The translations under genes were made by a program, and so were the position numbers. Shown here in pieces: positions 22,511 to 31,274 of a stretch of 64,000 nt of DNA. The number at the start of each line of letters is the position of its first letter. The stretch's first letter is position 1. This DNA comes from Styela clava (lineage: Eukaryota > Chordata > Ascidiacea > Stolidobranchia > Styelidae): NCBI RefSeq assembly GCF_964204865.1, contig NC_135253.1, forward strand, positions 21,674,001 to 21,738,000. The letters are read 5' to 3'. The notes beneath the pieces were generated by a model that worked only from the letters and a program-made list of their open reading frames with translations, did no database searches and had not been told where the DNA came from.

Positions 22511-22830
22511 TGTGTGCTTATCGTTACTTATCGATCTTTAGATCTGTAAATATGTTGATAGGTTAGATGCACGCGATACCTCACGAAGGCGAGGTTGAAT
22601 CTGCTCCAAATTTTCCAAATTTTCCTCCAAAATGTGTATTCATCATATCTCGGACCAGAAGCCTATTGATTTTGAATAAATTATGTCGTATAAATAGCGA
22701 GTTATTAAATAATTAGTGATGGGACACGCGGTGTCACTATAGAGTCATGAATCGAAACCGCAGTTTGGATCGATAAGTCTTCGGTCTCCGACCGATATTC
22801 TCGTTTCATTTCTGATGAGTGAGTACGTAC
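22510..22830. repeat. Dispersed repeat shared with 63.14-63.45 kb
   Basis: 'gttagatgcacgcgatacc', 'tctcggaccagaagc', 'attatgtcgtata', 'gtgtcactatagagt' and 'gatcgataagtcttcgg' occur in the same order at 63140-63450 with about 85-90% identity by eye. Unclassified. Confidence 0.75.
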
Positions 22831-23014
22831 TTGTACGCTTTTAACTTTATTTTAAGTTATGTCCGCCTCCCAGGTATCTCTGCATTTTGTTTGTCTGTTT
22901 GCTTTATGTGTTGTTTATGTCAGAACACCGAAATAAAATGATTGATTTATTGTGAGAGATATTATAGCAATCGAAAAATGTCCATTTTTGTAAAATTTGC
23001 CATTATTTTTATAG

Positions 23015-23105
23015 GGTCTTGCTCGAAGCGAGGTATCTTGTGCCCAACCGAAAGAGCGACTCATGATTGAAGAGTATTGAGAGACCATTGACGCACCACT
23101 CAAAG
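23015..23105 (+). pseudogene. Module with one stop
   Basis: Acceptor 'ttatttttatag', donor 'gtacat'. Reads GLARSEVSCAQPKERLMIEE and then a stop. The paralogue at 26199-26261 shares 'gcttgctc.aagcgaggtatc' but has early stops. Confidence 0.45.
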
Positions 23106-23593
23106 GTACATATAAAGCATTCATTGCAATGGATTGAAATAAATGTAAGTAACAATTTTCCATAAAATTTAGTTAGTCAGTTCTTTTCACCCTTGATTGT
23201 TGATCGTAGTTATTTTTATACGGCGTTTATTCGACCATTTCGCTCCGTACAAATGGCCATTGATATCTGATTGATACACATAGATCTAGTATTGAAATTA
23301 AAAGACAATATTCAGTCCGTTTTAGTTTTACTTACCCAATTTGCTTCGTTTTTTATTCTCCATTGTCTTCTAAAATTAAAACTACATGGTGTAATGCGAG
23401 CTTCAAATATTGATACCACTTATTCCATTATTTAAAAGTACAGAAGGCAACGCACTGCCTCGTAAATTCTTGGTCCTGCTTATATTCAATCTTGCTTTTG
23501 CAAGTTAGAAAACTTATTTTTTAGGAATTTAATTTAATAGTTTATTAATCATTTTTTGTAATATTTGCCCATAATTTTATACATTGGTCACAG

Positions 23594-23659
23594 TCTCTCA
23601 ATTAAAAGTAGAAAATATACTGAAAGAAGAGTTGGAAACAACTGCAAACACCAAAAAAT
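23594..23659 (+). pseudogene. Open coiled-coil module, 21 codons
   Basis: Acceptor 'ggtcacag', donor 'gtaagt'. Open as SQLKVENILKEELETTANTK. It is one of the best-preserved bodies of the array. Confidence 0.5.
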
Positions 23660-23846
23660 GTAAGTAAAATATGTAAAGCATTGTAAGATCGATCACGGAT
23701 CTCCTGTGTTGGAACTCTTCGTATTTCTTATATTAATTTAAATTAATCTCAGTCGTACAGGAGGTATCGCCCTGTCTCGCAAATTCTTGGTCCTGCTATA
23801 TTCAATCTTGCTTCTTCAAGCTAGAAAAGTTATTATTCAAGAATTT

Positions 23847-23923
23847 GGAGCTCCGGAAGTATGTGCACCAAGATGGCGCACAACCTGAACATAGTATGTA
23901 TATCAGGTTAGGGTTGGAGCGCC
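23847..23923. mobile_element. MITE family C, deletion derivative
   Basis: The left arm 'ggagctccggaagtatgtg' and centre are present; most of the right arm is missing before 'ggagcgcc'. Flanks 'aagaattt' and 'aagaattc' are a 7/8 duplication. Sits inside the exon-module array. Confidence 0.8.
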
Positions 23924-24419
23924 AAGAATTCACATAATCGAAATTGTCATTTTTATAAAATTTGGTAGGCTGTTTACTTCATCCAGGGTGTAATTAAAAT
24001 AGGCTGTAACGAATCTAAAAGATTCCTGATTTTCAAAACTTTGTAGCTCTGTACATTTTAGTACTTTTTCACTCCGAGCCTTGATATATTTTGAATACGA
24101 GATTTTTTTTGTAATTAAGTCAGCAAAAAATATGTAAATTAATGATGATATTGAATTTGAAGGCTTATTGTTTTTTTTTAGGTTGGTTTGTGCAAAACAC
24201 AAAGACTGTAATGAAGCTAAAAGATTCATGTTTTTCTTTCAAAACCTTGAAGCCTCTTGCGTAACAGTGTTTTCTTATTTAGAGCCTTGTGCGGCACGGA
24301 TACAATGTTTTTTCGTGACTCGAACTCGGGATTTTCATTGTAATAAAAATAACCAGAAAACAAATATGTAAATTAATGATGATATTTATATTTAATGACT
24401 TATTAGTTTTTTTTTTCAG

Positions 24420-24473
24420 GTTGGTATGCACAGAGCGACGCCGGAAAAATAACGAATAGGGGAGAATAAATAA
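24420..24473 (+). pseudogene. Type 1 module, WYAQSDAGKITNRGE
   Basis: Acceptor 'ttttttttcag', donor 'gtaagt'. Open for 15 codons, then TAA. Same body as 26041, 27109 and 27797. Confidence 0.5.
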
Positions 24474-24489
24474 GTAAGTAAAATTGTAG

Positions 24490-24720
24490 AATACAATGAA
24501 AATGAGCGTTGAATTATTCTACATTGTTTCATAACAAACCATTGCAATTGCATCGACACAATATATTGTTTTGGCCCTCACAGATGTATTAAATGAAGTA
24601 AAAATACTTAACAATTAGTGATTGAAAAAAAAAAACTGGTTGAGATATATTGAGAACTGACTTCATAACAAAATTGAAATTGTAAAGAGACTTTATGGAT
24701 ACTCTGCATAGTTTTCATAC
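24490..24720 (-). repeat. Repeat family J (reverse, partial)
   Basis: Contains 'ttttggccctcacagatgta', 'gaagtaaaaatactt', 'gagatatattgagaactg' and 'attgtaaagagactttatgg'. Family J is a ~190-bp repeat ending in 'gggtgtccataaagtc'. Other copies: 27200, 44371, 50865, 51248, 56735 and 62450. Confidence 0.75.
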
Positions 24721-24779
24721 ATGAAGTAAAAGAATGTAACTTTAATAATAAAATTTAATTTCCTATATTATTTTTTCAG

Positions 24780-24848
24780 GTTTATTTTCTCAAAGCAACG
24801 TCAAAGAAACAAGAGATCTATACTCAAATATATGGCCACATCCTTTTG
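24780..24848 (+). pseudogene. Type 1 module, LFSQSNVKETRDL
   Basis: Acceptor 'attattttttcag'; open through LFSQSNVKETRDLYSNIWPH and beyond. No clear donor; sequence continues to 'tgatgacgtcatag'. Paralogue at 27485 ('caaggcaacgtcaaagaa'). Confidence 0.45.
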
Positions 24849-25443
24849 ATGACGTCATAGAAAAATAAAAGTAATAGCCCTCTGGAGAAAAATTCCATCT
24901 TTAACCTCTGAAAATTTCAAAGCAATTGGTCCAGTAATCAAAGAGAAAGGCGGTTTCTTCAAAACGTGTCAAAGAACAAGAACACCAAAACGATCGTTAT
25001 GTCCACTACGTGTCCGATAACACATAGGGAACATGAAACCGACCACTATAAGGTACTGCATTCAAGTATTTCCAAACCTATATGTCGCGACCAAAAACTG
25101 GGTTGCCGAAAAAATCATCTTCATCGCTTTTTTTTTCAAGAAAAACTAAAAGTTGCCGATTTTATTTTCTAGTAGATTGTATTGGGGATCCTATATTCAG
25201 TTTTGAAGTGTTGCTCAATAGTAACTGCATATATATGGTAAATGTCACAGCATAGAAACTTGGCTGCATCTATCTTGCTTGAGTGAACTCACGCCACATC
25301 AGGCGGGACAGATTGAATTACCTAACGGGTCGATTTTGATCTGCAGGCCGTAGTTTGCTCATATCAAATATAGAACATCTGCATTGAATTTGAATAAATG
25401 TAGTTATCAATTTTCTGTCAAATTTGCTGTTATTTTTACACAG

Positions 25444-25521
25444 GACTGTTCGAACTAAGGTCGCAGAATTATTGCTAAACGTTGAAAGATTGATGGAAGA
25501 GTTGGAAAGAATTACTAACAT
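25444..25521 (+). pseudogene. Open coiled-coil module, 25 codons
   Basis: Acceptor 'tatttttacacag', donor 'gtaaga'. Open as TKVAELLLNVERLMEELERI and flanking residues, with clear heptad spacing. The frameshifted paralogue at 26355-26422 keeps the same splice sites. Confidence 0.55.
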
Positions 25522-26040
25522 GTAAGAGAGTTTTTTTTATAAATATATATATTTGCGATATTTTATTATTATGAAAGTTGGCTCAAAGCAAACAAAGCTC
25601 ATTTCAGATCAATATAAGATGGTGGAAATGAGTGCCGGGGTCAGAAAACTTTTCAAGAAAATTTTCCCCAAAGCAAGGTAACACGCACTCACTCTGAATT
25701 AAAGGAAACGCTTCTCTGAGCAAATTTTCATGCAAAAATGTAAATGTTTAGACATCCTGAATCTCTAGCATTTGCTGTTAACGCGCTAAGCTACAAATTC
25801 AAGTCTTAAAAATTCACCTAAAGAGGAGTATTGATAAGAGAATTGCAGCTGACCACTGATACACTAAAACTCACAAGCGGAACCCGAGGTACGTGATGCA
25901 TAAAAGTCAATACAAGTTTGCCCAAAGCGTGATATTTCGACTAAGGGTGAAGATTTGCAAGCAATTACACATTAGAAGTCAGAAAAAATATGTAAATTAT
26001 TGATGATATTTAATAAAAATCTTTATAATTTGTTTTTCAG

Positions 26041-26105
26041 GTTGATCTGCTCAAAGTGACGCCGGAGAAATAACAGATAGAGATATAAAACAACTTTAAG
26101 AAACT
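26041..26105 (+). pseudogene. Type 1 module with two stops
   Basis: Acceptor 'tgtttttcag', donor 'gtaagt'. Reads (stop)SAQSDAGEITDRDIKQL(stop). Confidence 0.45.
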
Positions 26106-26198
26106 GTAAGTTATCAATGACATAGATGGTGGAAATGATACTAATAAAAGAGCTGTAGTAAGTATTATAACATTTTAAATTTGCCACTATTTTTAAAG

Positions 26199-26422
26199 GA
26201 GCTTGCTCAAAGCGAGGTATCATGATAGAAGAGTATTAAGAGTCCATCGACACACTCAAAGGTAGATATAGAACAATCATACAGAAGATCTGTATTAAAT
26301 TTCAATAAATGTAGTTATCAGTTTTCTGTGAAATTTGTTATTATTTTTATGCAGGGTTGTTTAATGTAAGGTCGCAGACTTTTTACTGAAAAATTGGAAA
26401 GAGCGGAAACGACGACTAACAT
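26199..26422 (+). pseudogene. Two adjacent decayed modules
   Basis: 26199-26261 (acceptor 'tttttaaag', donor 'gtagat') is a decayed copy of the 23015 body. 26355-26422 (acceptor 'ttttatgcag', donor 'gtgaga') is a decayed copy of the 25444 body. Their spacing, with intron 'aaatttcaataaatgtagtta', repeats that before 25444, so pairs were duplicated as a block. Confidence 0.45.
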
Positions 26423-27108
26423 GTGAGATGGTTTTTTGAAATCTAAATATTTGCGATAATTTTTTTTCATAAAAGTTGGCTCAAAGCAAGACGTTCAACC
26501 GAATCTCAGAAATGCAACTAAAAGGGAGTATTGATAGAAGAGTTGCTTGCAACCACTGAAACTTACGAGCGAATAATGTTACGCTAAGAGGTACGTGCTG
26601 CATAAAAGACAATACAAGTTTACTTAAAACGTGATATTCATTGTGGTCTGAGCATAATGAAGCTGTCTATACCGGCGTCGAAGTTTAAATATCACGGTTG
26701 CACCCGAGATGTAATAATTCAAGTTGGTTATAACGAATCTAAGAGATTCTTGTTTTTTCGAAACTTTAAAGCTTCTCGCGTAACATTATTTTACTATTTA
26801 GCCTTGATAATTTTTGTGACTCGCACTAGAGATTTTCATTGTAATAAAGTAAAGTAAGCAAAAAATATGTAAATTAATGATGATATTTAAATTCAAAGAC
26901 TCATTAATTTATTTTCAGGCTGAAACAAATCTAAAATGATTCTGTTTTTTTTTTCTCAAAACCTCGAAACTCTTTGCGTAACAGTGTTTTCTTATTCCAA
27001 TCTTTGCTTGGCATGGATTCAACAATAGTTTTTCGTGACTATAACTCGGGATTTTCATTGTATTAAAGCCAAGTTAGTAAAATTTAAAGACTTGGTAATT
27101 TTTTTCAG

Positions 27109-27175
27109 GTTGTTTCGCACAAATCGATGCCGGAGAAATAACAGATAGAGGAATTTCAAATACCTCTAAGAAACC
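27109..27175 (+). pseudogene. Open type 1 module, CFAQIDAGEITDRGIS
   Basis: Acceptor 'aatttttttcag', donor 'gtgagt'. Open for 21 codons: CFAQIDAGEITDRGISNTSK. Best example of the type 1 consensus. Confidence 0.5.
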
Positions 27176-27199
27176 GTGAGTTAATATATCAGAGATATA

Positions 27200-27410
27200 T
27201 AGGGTGTCTTTAGAGTCCTTTTACAATTTTTTAAAATTGCAAAAGATAATTTATTGATACCATATATTGTTTCGGCCCTCACAGTTGTATTGAATGAAGT
27301 AAAAATACTTGAACAATTACTGATTAAAAAACAACAAACCTGGTTAAGATATATTGAGAACTGACTTCATAACAAAATTAAAATTGTGAAAGAACTTTAT
27401 GTACACCCGC
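27200..27410 (-). repeat. Repeat family J copy
   Basis: 'tatagggtgtctttagagtc' at one end; 'cggccctcacagttgta', 'gaagtaaaaatacttg' and 'attgtgaaagaactttatg' follow as in the other copies. Confidence 0.75.
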
Positions 27411-27484
27411 ATAGTTCCATTACATGATAGTAAAATAATATAACTTCAATATTCAAATTTAATTTTTTTTTAAATATTCTCCAG

Positions 27485-27864
27485 GTTAATTTCCTCAAGG
27501 CAACGTCAAAGAAATTCCAGATAGTGAAATTGAAAGCGATCATCAAGGTACTATAATCATTGTTTTCCAACCTATGAGTCGCGACCCAAAACTGGATCGC
27601 CTGGAGATCTTTTTTTTTTTTCATTAATTGATATCTATACTGTCGTCGCAGTTTAATTGTCAAACACCACGCTGTTTATTTTACCCGGAGTGTGATAATC
27701 GAACTCAGGATTTTCATTGTAATAAAACCAAATCAATAAAAAATATGTAAATTGATGTTGATATTCAAATTTAAAGACTTATTAACTTTTTTTCAGGTTG
27801 GTTTGAACAAAGTGACGACGGAGAACGACAGATGAGAATGAATTTCAAACAACTCTGATAAACT
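27485..27864 (+). pseudogene. Two further type 1 modules
   Basis: 27485-27547 (acceptor 'attctccag', donor 'gtacta') reads FPQGNVKEIPDSEIESDHQ after an initial stop. 27797-27864 (acceptor 'ctttttttcag', donor 'gtgagt') reads WFEQSDDGERQMRMNFKQL then stop. Confidence 0.45.
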
Positions 27865-28789
27865 GTGAGTTATTATAACAGATATATATAGCTATAAAAC
27901 ATGATAGTAACATAATGTAACTTTGATATTAAAATTTATTTTTTTATAATATTTTCCAGATTATTTTACTCATTGCTACCATTGAGTTAAACAACCAAGT
28001 GTTTTTTCAAGTGGGTGGCGACCCAAAACTGGGTTGGTGGAGAAGTAATCCTCAACGTTTTGTGAAGTAATAATCAATCAAATATAAATAAAGCAATAAT
28101 AATGACGTTGTAAATATCATCTTACATATAATATACTCTTCTGAATATATACTCTTCTGAAATTGTTACAAAATCTTCTTGTTCTTTATTTTAAAGCAAG
28201 CCTGTGTCTGTGGAATTCTCAACTTTTTCACTTTGAACAAGACCCTGAACACCAGTGTTCAGCGAATATTGACAAACTGGTTAGCGAAAAACAGAACCAA
28301 CATTCACAGTTAAATATCTACGTGTACTGTACTTTATCTTCGTTTTTTTTATTGTTCTTATTGTCGAGAAAGTTTGGTGCAAGGGTTTTGTTTGTTTTTT
28401 CATTAACTTTTAGTCAGTGTAGCAAAACTAGAAAATAATTACCATGTTAGGTGGCCCGCGCAATCATTAGTAAACTAAACTTGGCCCGTCGGCCAAAAAG
28501 GTTGGCCGACCCTGGTGTACACTAACATGTGAGAAACTACAATATTTTTGAAACTTTTTCGAAACAACTCTAGAATAAATCCAATAGAAATACAGTAATA
28601 TTTACGTTTTTTTTTTATCTTAATCCGATCCTGTAAAAAAATATATTTTATTAAGTAAAATTAAATTTGGTTCTCTTATTTTTTCAGGCAAGTTTATTCT
28701 AAGCGCAACTACAAATGGGAGAATTCGCATGTAACCAGTGAGAAGCTGAAAGCAATGTATTTGATATTCTTCCGTAAGAAACTCTAGTA

Positions 28790-29081
28790 TAGTGATTGAC
28801 CGAGGGCCAAAATAAGAAGCGGAAGAATATTCGCGGGCCGGTAGAGGGCGCCCGCAAGGGACCAATGCCGGAACCGGTACGTATAATTAAGATACCGATA
28901 TAATTGAATTATTAGAAATATACACACGTGCTTAAACTGTAATAATGACGTAACAATTGGCGGTATTTAGACCGCAAAAGGTAAACATAAAATGCTAAAA
29001 CATTTCACTCAAGTTCGGCGGGCCATATTGAATTGTCACACGGGCCATAATTGTCCGCGGGCCGCGGTTTGGGAACCACTG
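28790..29081. mobile_element. hAT MITE in module array
   Basis: 292 bp. Left 'tagtgattgaccgaggg', right 'gcggtttgggaaccactg'. Flanks 'ctctagta' and 'ctctatta' (7/8). Same family as 35653-35944 (shared 'atattcgcgggc', 'gacgtaacaattgg' and 'ggcgggccatatt'). Confidence 0.88.
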
Positions 29082-29161
29082 CTCTATTAGATAGAATTTT
29101 GTGCTCTTCATTTCAACACAAGTCTGTAGCAGCATTATTGATTAATCAAATTAACTTTAGG

Positions 29162-29340
29162 CGGTGGTGGGATTCAAATTTTTTGTCAGCCGGTTCCTTC
29201 ACACAAGTTATATTTTCAGACGGTTCTGTTACAAACAGAACATTGACAGTAACCAGTAAAGCTAACCGGCTCGCTGATCTAATAAAATTCCGTGAGACGG
29301 TTCTATATAACCGGTGCAAACCGGTTGAATCCCACCACTG
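29162..29340. mobile_element. MITE family G inserted at a splice acceptor
   Basis: 179 bp. Left 'cggtggtgggattcaaat', right 'ggttgaatcccaccactg'. Perfect 8-bp duplication 'actttagg' (29154-29161, 29341-29348). The duplicated target contains the 'ttag' acceptor of the module that reads KFPQSIAEVIADRNK at 29348-29400, so insertion duplicated a splice site. Confidence 0.93.
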
Positions 29341-29457
29341 ACTTTAGGTAAGTTTCCTCAAAGCATAGCCGAAGTAATTGCAGATAGAAACAAATTGCAA
29401 ATATGCACGGACGTGGGGTTTGGACCCGAAATCCGTAATCTGGGATAGCAACTTAGT

Positions 29458-29693
29458 GGGGCTCCCGAAGTATGCGAACCAAGATGGCGGACATCGGAAT
29501 GTAATATGTGTACTAGGTTAGGGTTAGGCCATAATTTTAGGTATAAATACTACGGGAGGCTCTTGGCTAGTCTTCGAACTGATAATAGGACTAAAATAGG
29601 GAAAATTGGAAAAAAATTATCGCCTAACCCTAACCTGTTACCCATGTTACGTTCCGATGTCCGCCATCTTGGTTCGCATACTTCAGGAGCACC
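29458..29693. mobile_element. MITE family A, full length (236 bp)
   Basis: Same sequence as the 14101 and 41842 copies with few differences. Flanks 'aacttagt' and 'gacttagt' (7/8). Confidence 0.93.
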
Positions 29694-29788
29694 GACTTAG
29701 TTAATTAAGTCTAACGCTCTAACATCAAGTCATCGTGCCCATGAAACTCATTAAAAATAATTAAAGGTAAATATCTCTTATTTTTCAG

Positions 29789-29834
29789 ACAAATTTGCAC
29801 AAAGAAGGACAGATAGAGGACTTGCTGAAAAACC
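29789..29834 (+). pseudogene. Open short type 1 module, KFAQRRTDRGLAEK
   Basis: Acceptor 'ttatttttcag', donor 'gtgagc'; open for 14 codons. A five-codon shorter relative of the type 1 consensus. Confidence 0.45.
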
Positions 29835-29995
29835 GTGAGCTATGTATAATAGAGGTGTAAAATTTCATTACATATTCCTTTCAGATCGGATTCAAAAAAG
29901 TTAATGAATAAGAGATGGATTTTGAAAATAATTTCGCGACAATCCAGTAAAAATGTAACAAGCGATCTATTTGTATTTTTTTTATATCCAAAAAC

Positions 29996-30470
29996 AGAGT
30001 GGTCCGAACCCAGGCCCACGAACCACATGTGGCCCGCGCTTCATTATCTGTGGCCCGCGTCACATTCGGAGAGTAATCAAAAAATCGCATTTTGTGTTGT
30101 TTTGTCATAAAATTAATCAGAAAATTTTTTTTGACATATCGTCATCACTATTGTCACTGAATTGAATAGTGTTATGGATAGCTGGGGAAACTAGCGAAGT
30201 TGAATGATGTGCTTGGCAGTCTAAATTGTTATCTGGCTTTCTAACTTTTTGGTCGGATTATATGCAAACAATATAGGCATCATAGAAAACTAAAAATCGA
30301 ATGCGGATTCTATTAGCCTAGAATGGCTATGCCTGATAACTATGTGTTTGCACAATGAGGGTGTTTGTTTTGTATTGCACTGTTTACCTATTCTTGGCAC
30401 TATTGTGGCCCGCAAACAATGCAAAAATAATTTTGTGGCCCGCGGAGCCGACAACCTTGGACCACCCTGT
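29996..30470. mobile_element. Probable hAT MITE, 'gtggcccgcg' rich
   Basis: Left 'agagtggtccgaacccagg', right 'ccttggaccaccctgt'. Several 'gtggcccgcg' blocks lie near both ends. Target duplication not convincing. Confidence 0.6.
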
Positions 30471-31226
30471 TCTAAAGCAAGCATGTATTAGTGAATTTAT
30501 TTACCTGACAGGTAAATTTTAAATCTGAATATATTTTTCAGGTTAATCGGGGACATTACAGGAGATATCCTCTCTCCCCAAATTATTTCACCTTGAGTAT
30601 ATACAGTTATACAGTATAGATAGGCAAACAAAATGATTTTGAAGTCTAATAATAGTGGCATATTTAATATTTATTTGATTATATTTAAAAAGTATACATG
30701 TATTATCATTGTATTAAAAGATAAATAAACTATTGTACAGGTGTTACTCAGGCCTTGGGAATGTTTCATTAAACTCCCGTTTTATCAAAAAGTTTAAAAA
30801 CCGCGGGTCCAGAGACTTGCTCGAAGGTATTTAAGAGAGATCACCAAATGAACGAGGCCAATCCGTTACCAAAAAGAAACCTCCATAATTTCGGGTCTAA
30901 TATATTGTTGTACTACAAGTACTTCCAGTGGGCGTAGCATAACGAATTGCATATGTTATTACTAACTCCCACCTGGTTATGCCATCCAAACATTACGTCA
31001 TTACGACGTCACAATCGCGTCATATAGCTTGTTAAAGTATAGCTATGATTGCCCAAAAAATGATGTAATTTTTTTGTGACGTAGTCAGGTGGGGGTTAGT
31101 TATGACATATGTAAAAATTGTTGAGCCATTTCAACTAGAAGTGCATGTGGTACTAAACTATACCAGACCCTACCATTTCAGACTGCCTACGTCAAACATG
31201 CAGTCGGTTTGGGTTGTCAGTTTTAT

Positions 31227-31235
31227 TATAAATAA
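31227..31235 (+). promoter_or_regulatory. TATA box of FReD gene 1
   Basis: TATAAATAA, 48 bp before the start codon at 31275. Predicted initiation near 31257 leaves a leader of about 18 nt. No splice acceptor is needed upstream, which argues that the module array is not part of this transcript. Confidence 0.5.
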
Positions 31236-31274
31236 GTTCTATTTGACAGATTTAGAAATAAGAGGCCCGTAAGT

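Larger units (their letters stand above)
21740..30600 (+). pseudogene. Array of exon-like modules, coiled-coil remnants
   Basis: At least 17 modules share one design: an intron tail (often 'aaaatatgtaaattaatgatg' followed by a T-rich tract and cag), a short body, then a GT donor. Two body types recur. Type 1 reads in one frame as xFAQSDAGEITDRGIS-like. Type 2 reads as a coiled coil such as LKVENILKEELETT. Modules lie at 22170, 22439, 23015, 23594, 24182, 24420, 24780, 25444, 26041, 26199, 26355, 27109, 27485, 27797, 27960, 28688, 29348, 29789 and 30542. Some are fully open, most have stops or frameshifts. Intron segments ('cttggtcctgcttatattc', 'caagctagaaaa') are repeated too, so exon and intron were duplicated together. 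MITEs and hAT elements interrupt the array. It lies directly upstream of FReD gene 1, which has its own short coiled-coil exons. I infer a decayed gene grown by exon duplication; residual expression is not excluded. Confidence 0.6.
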
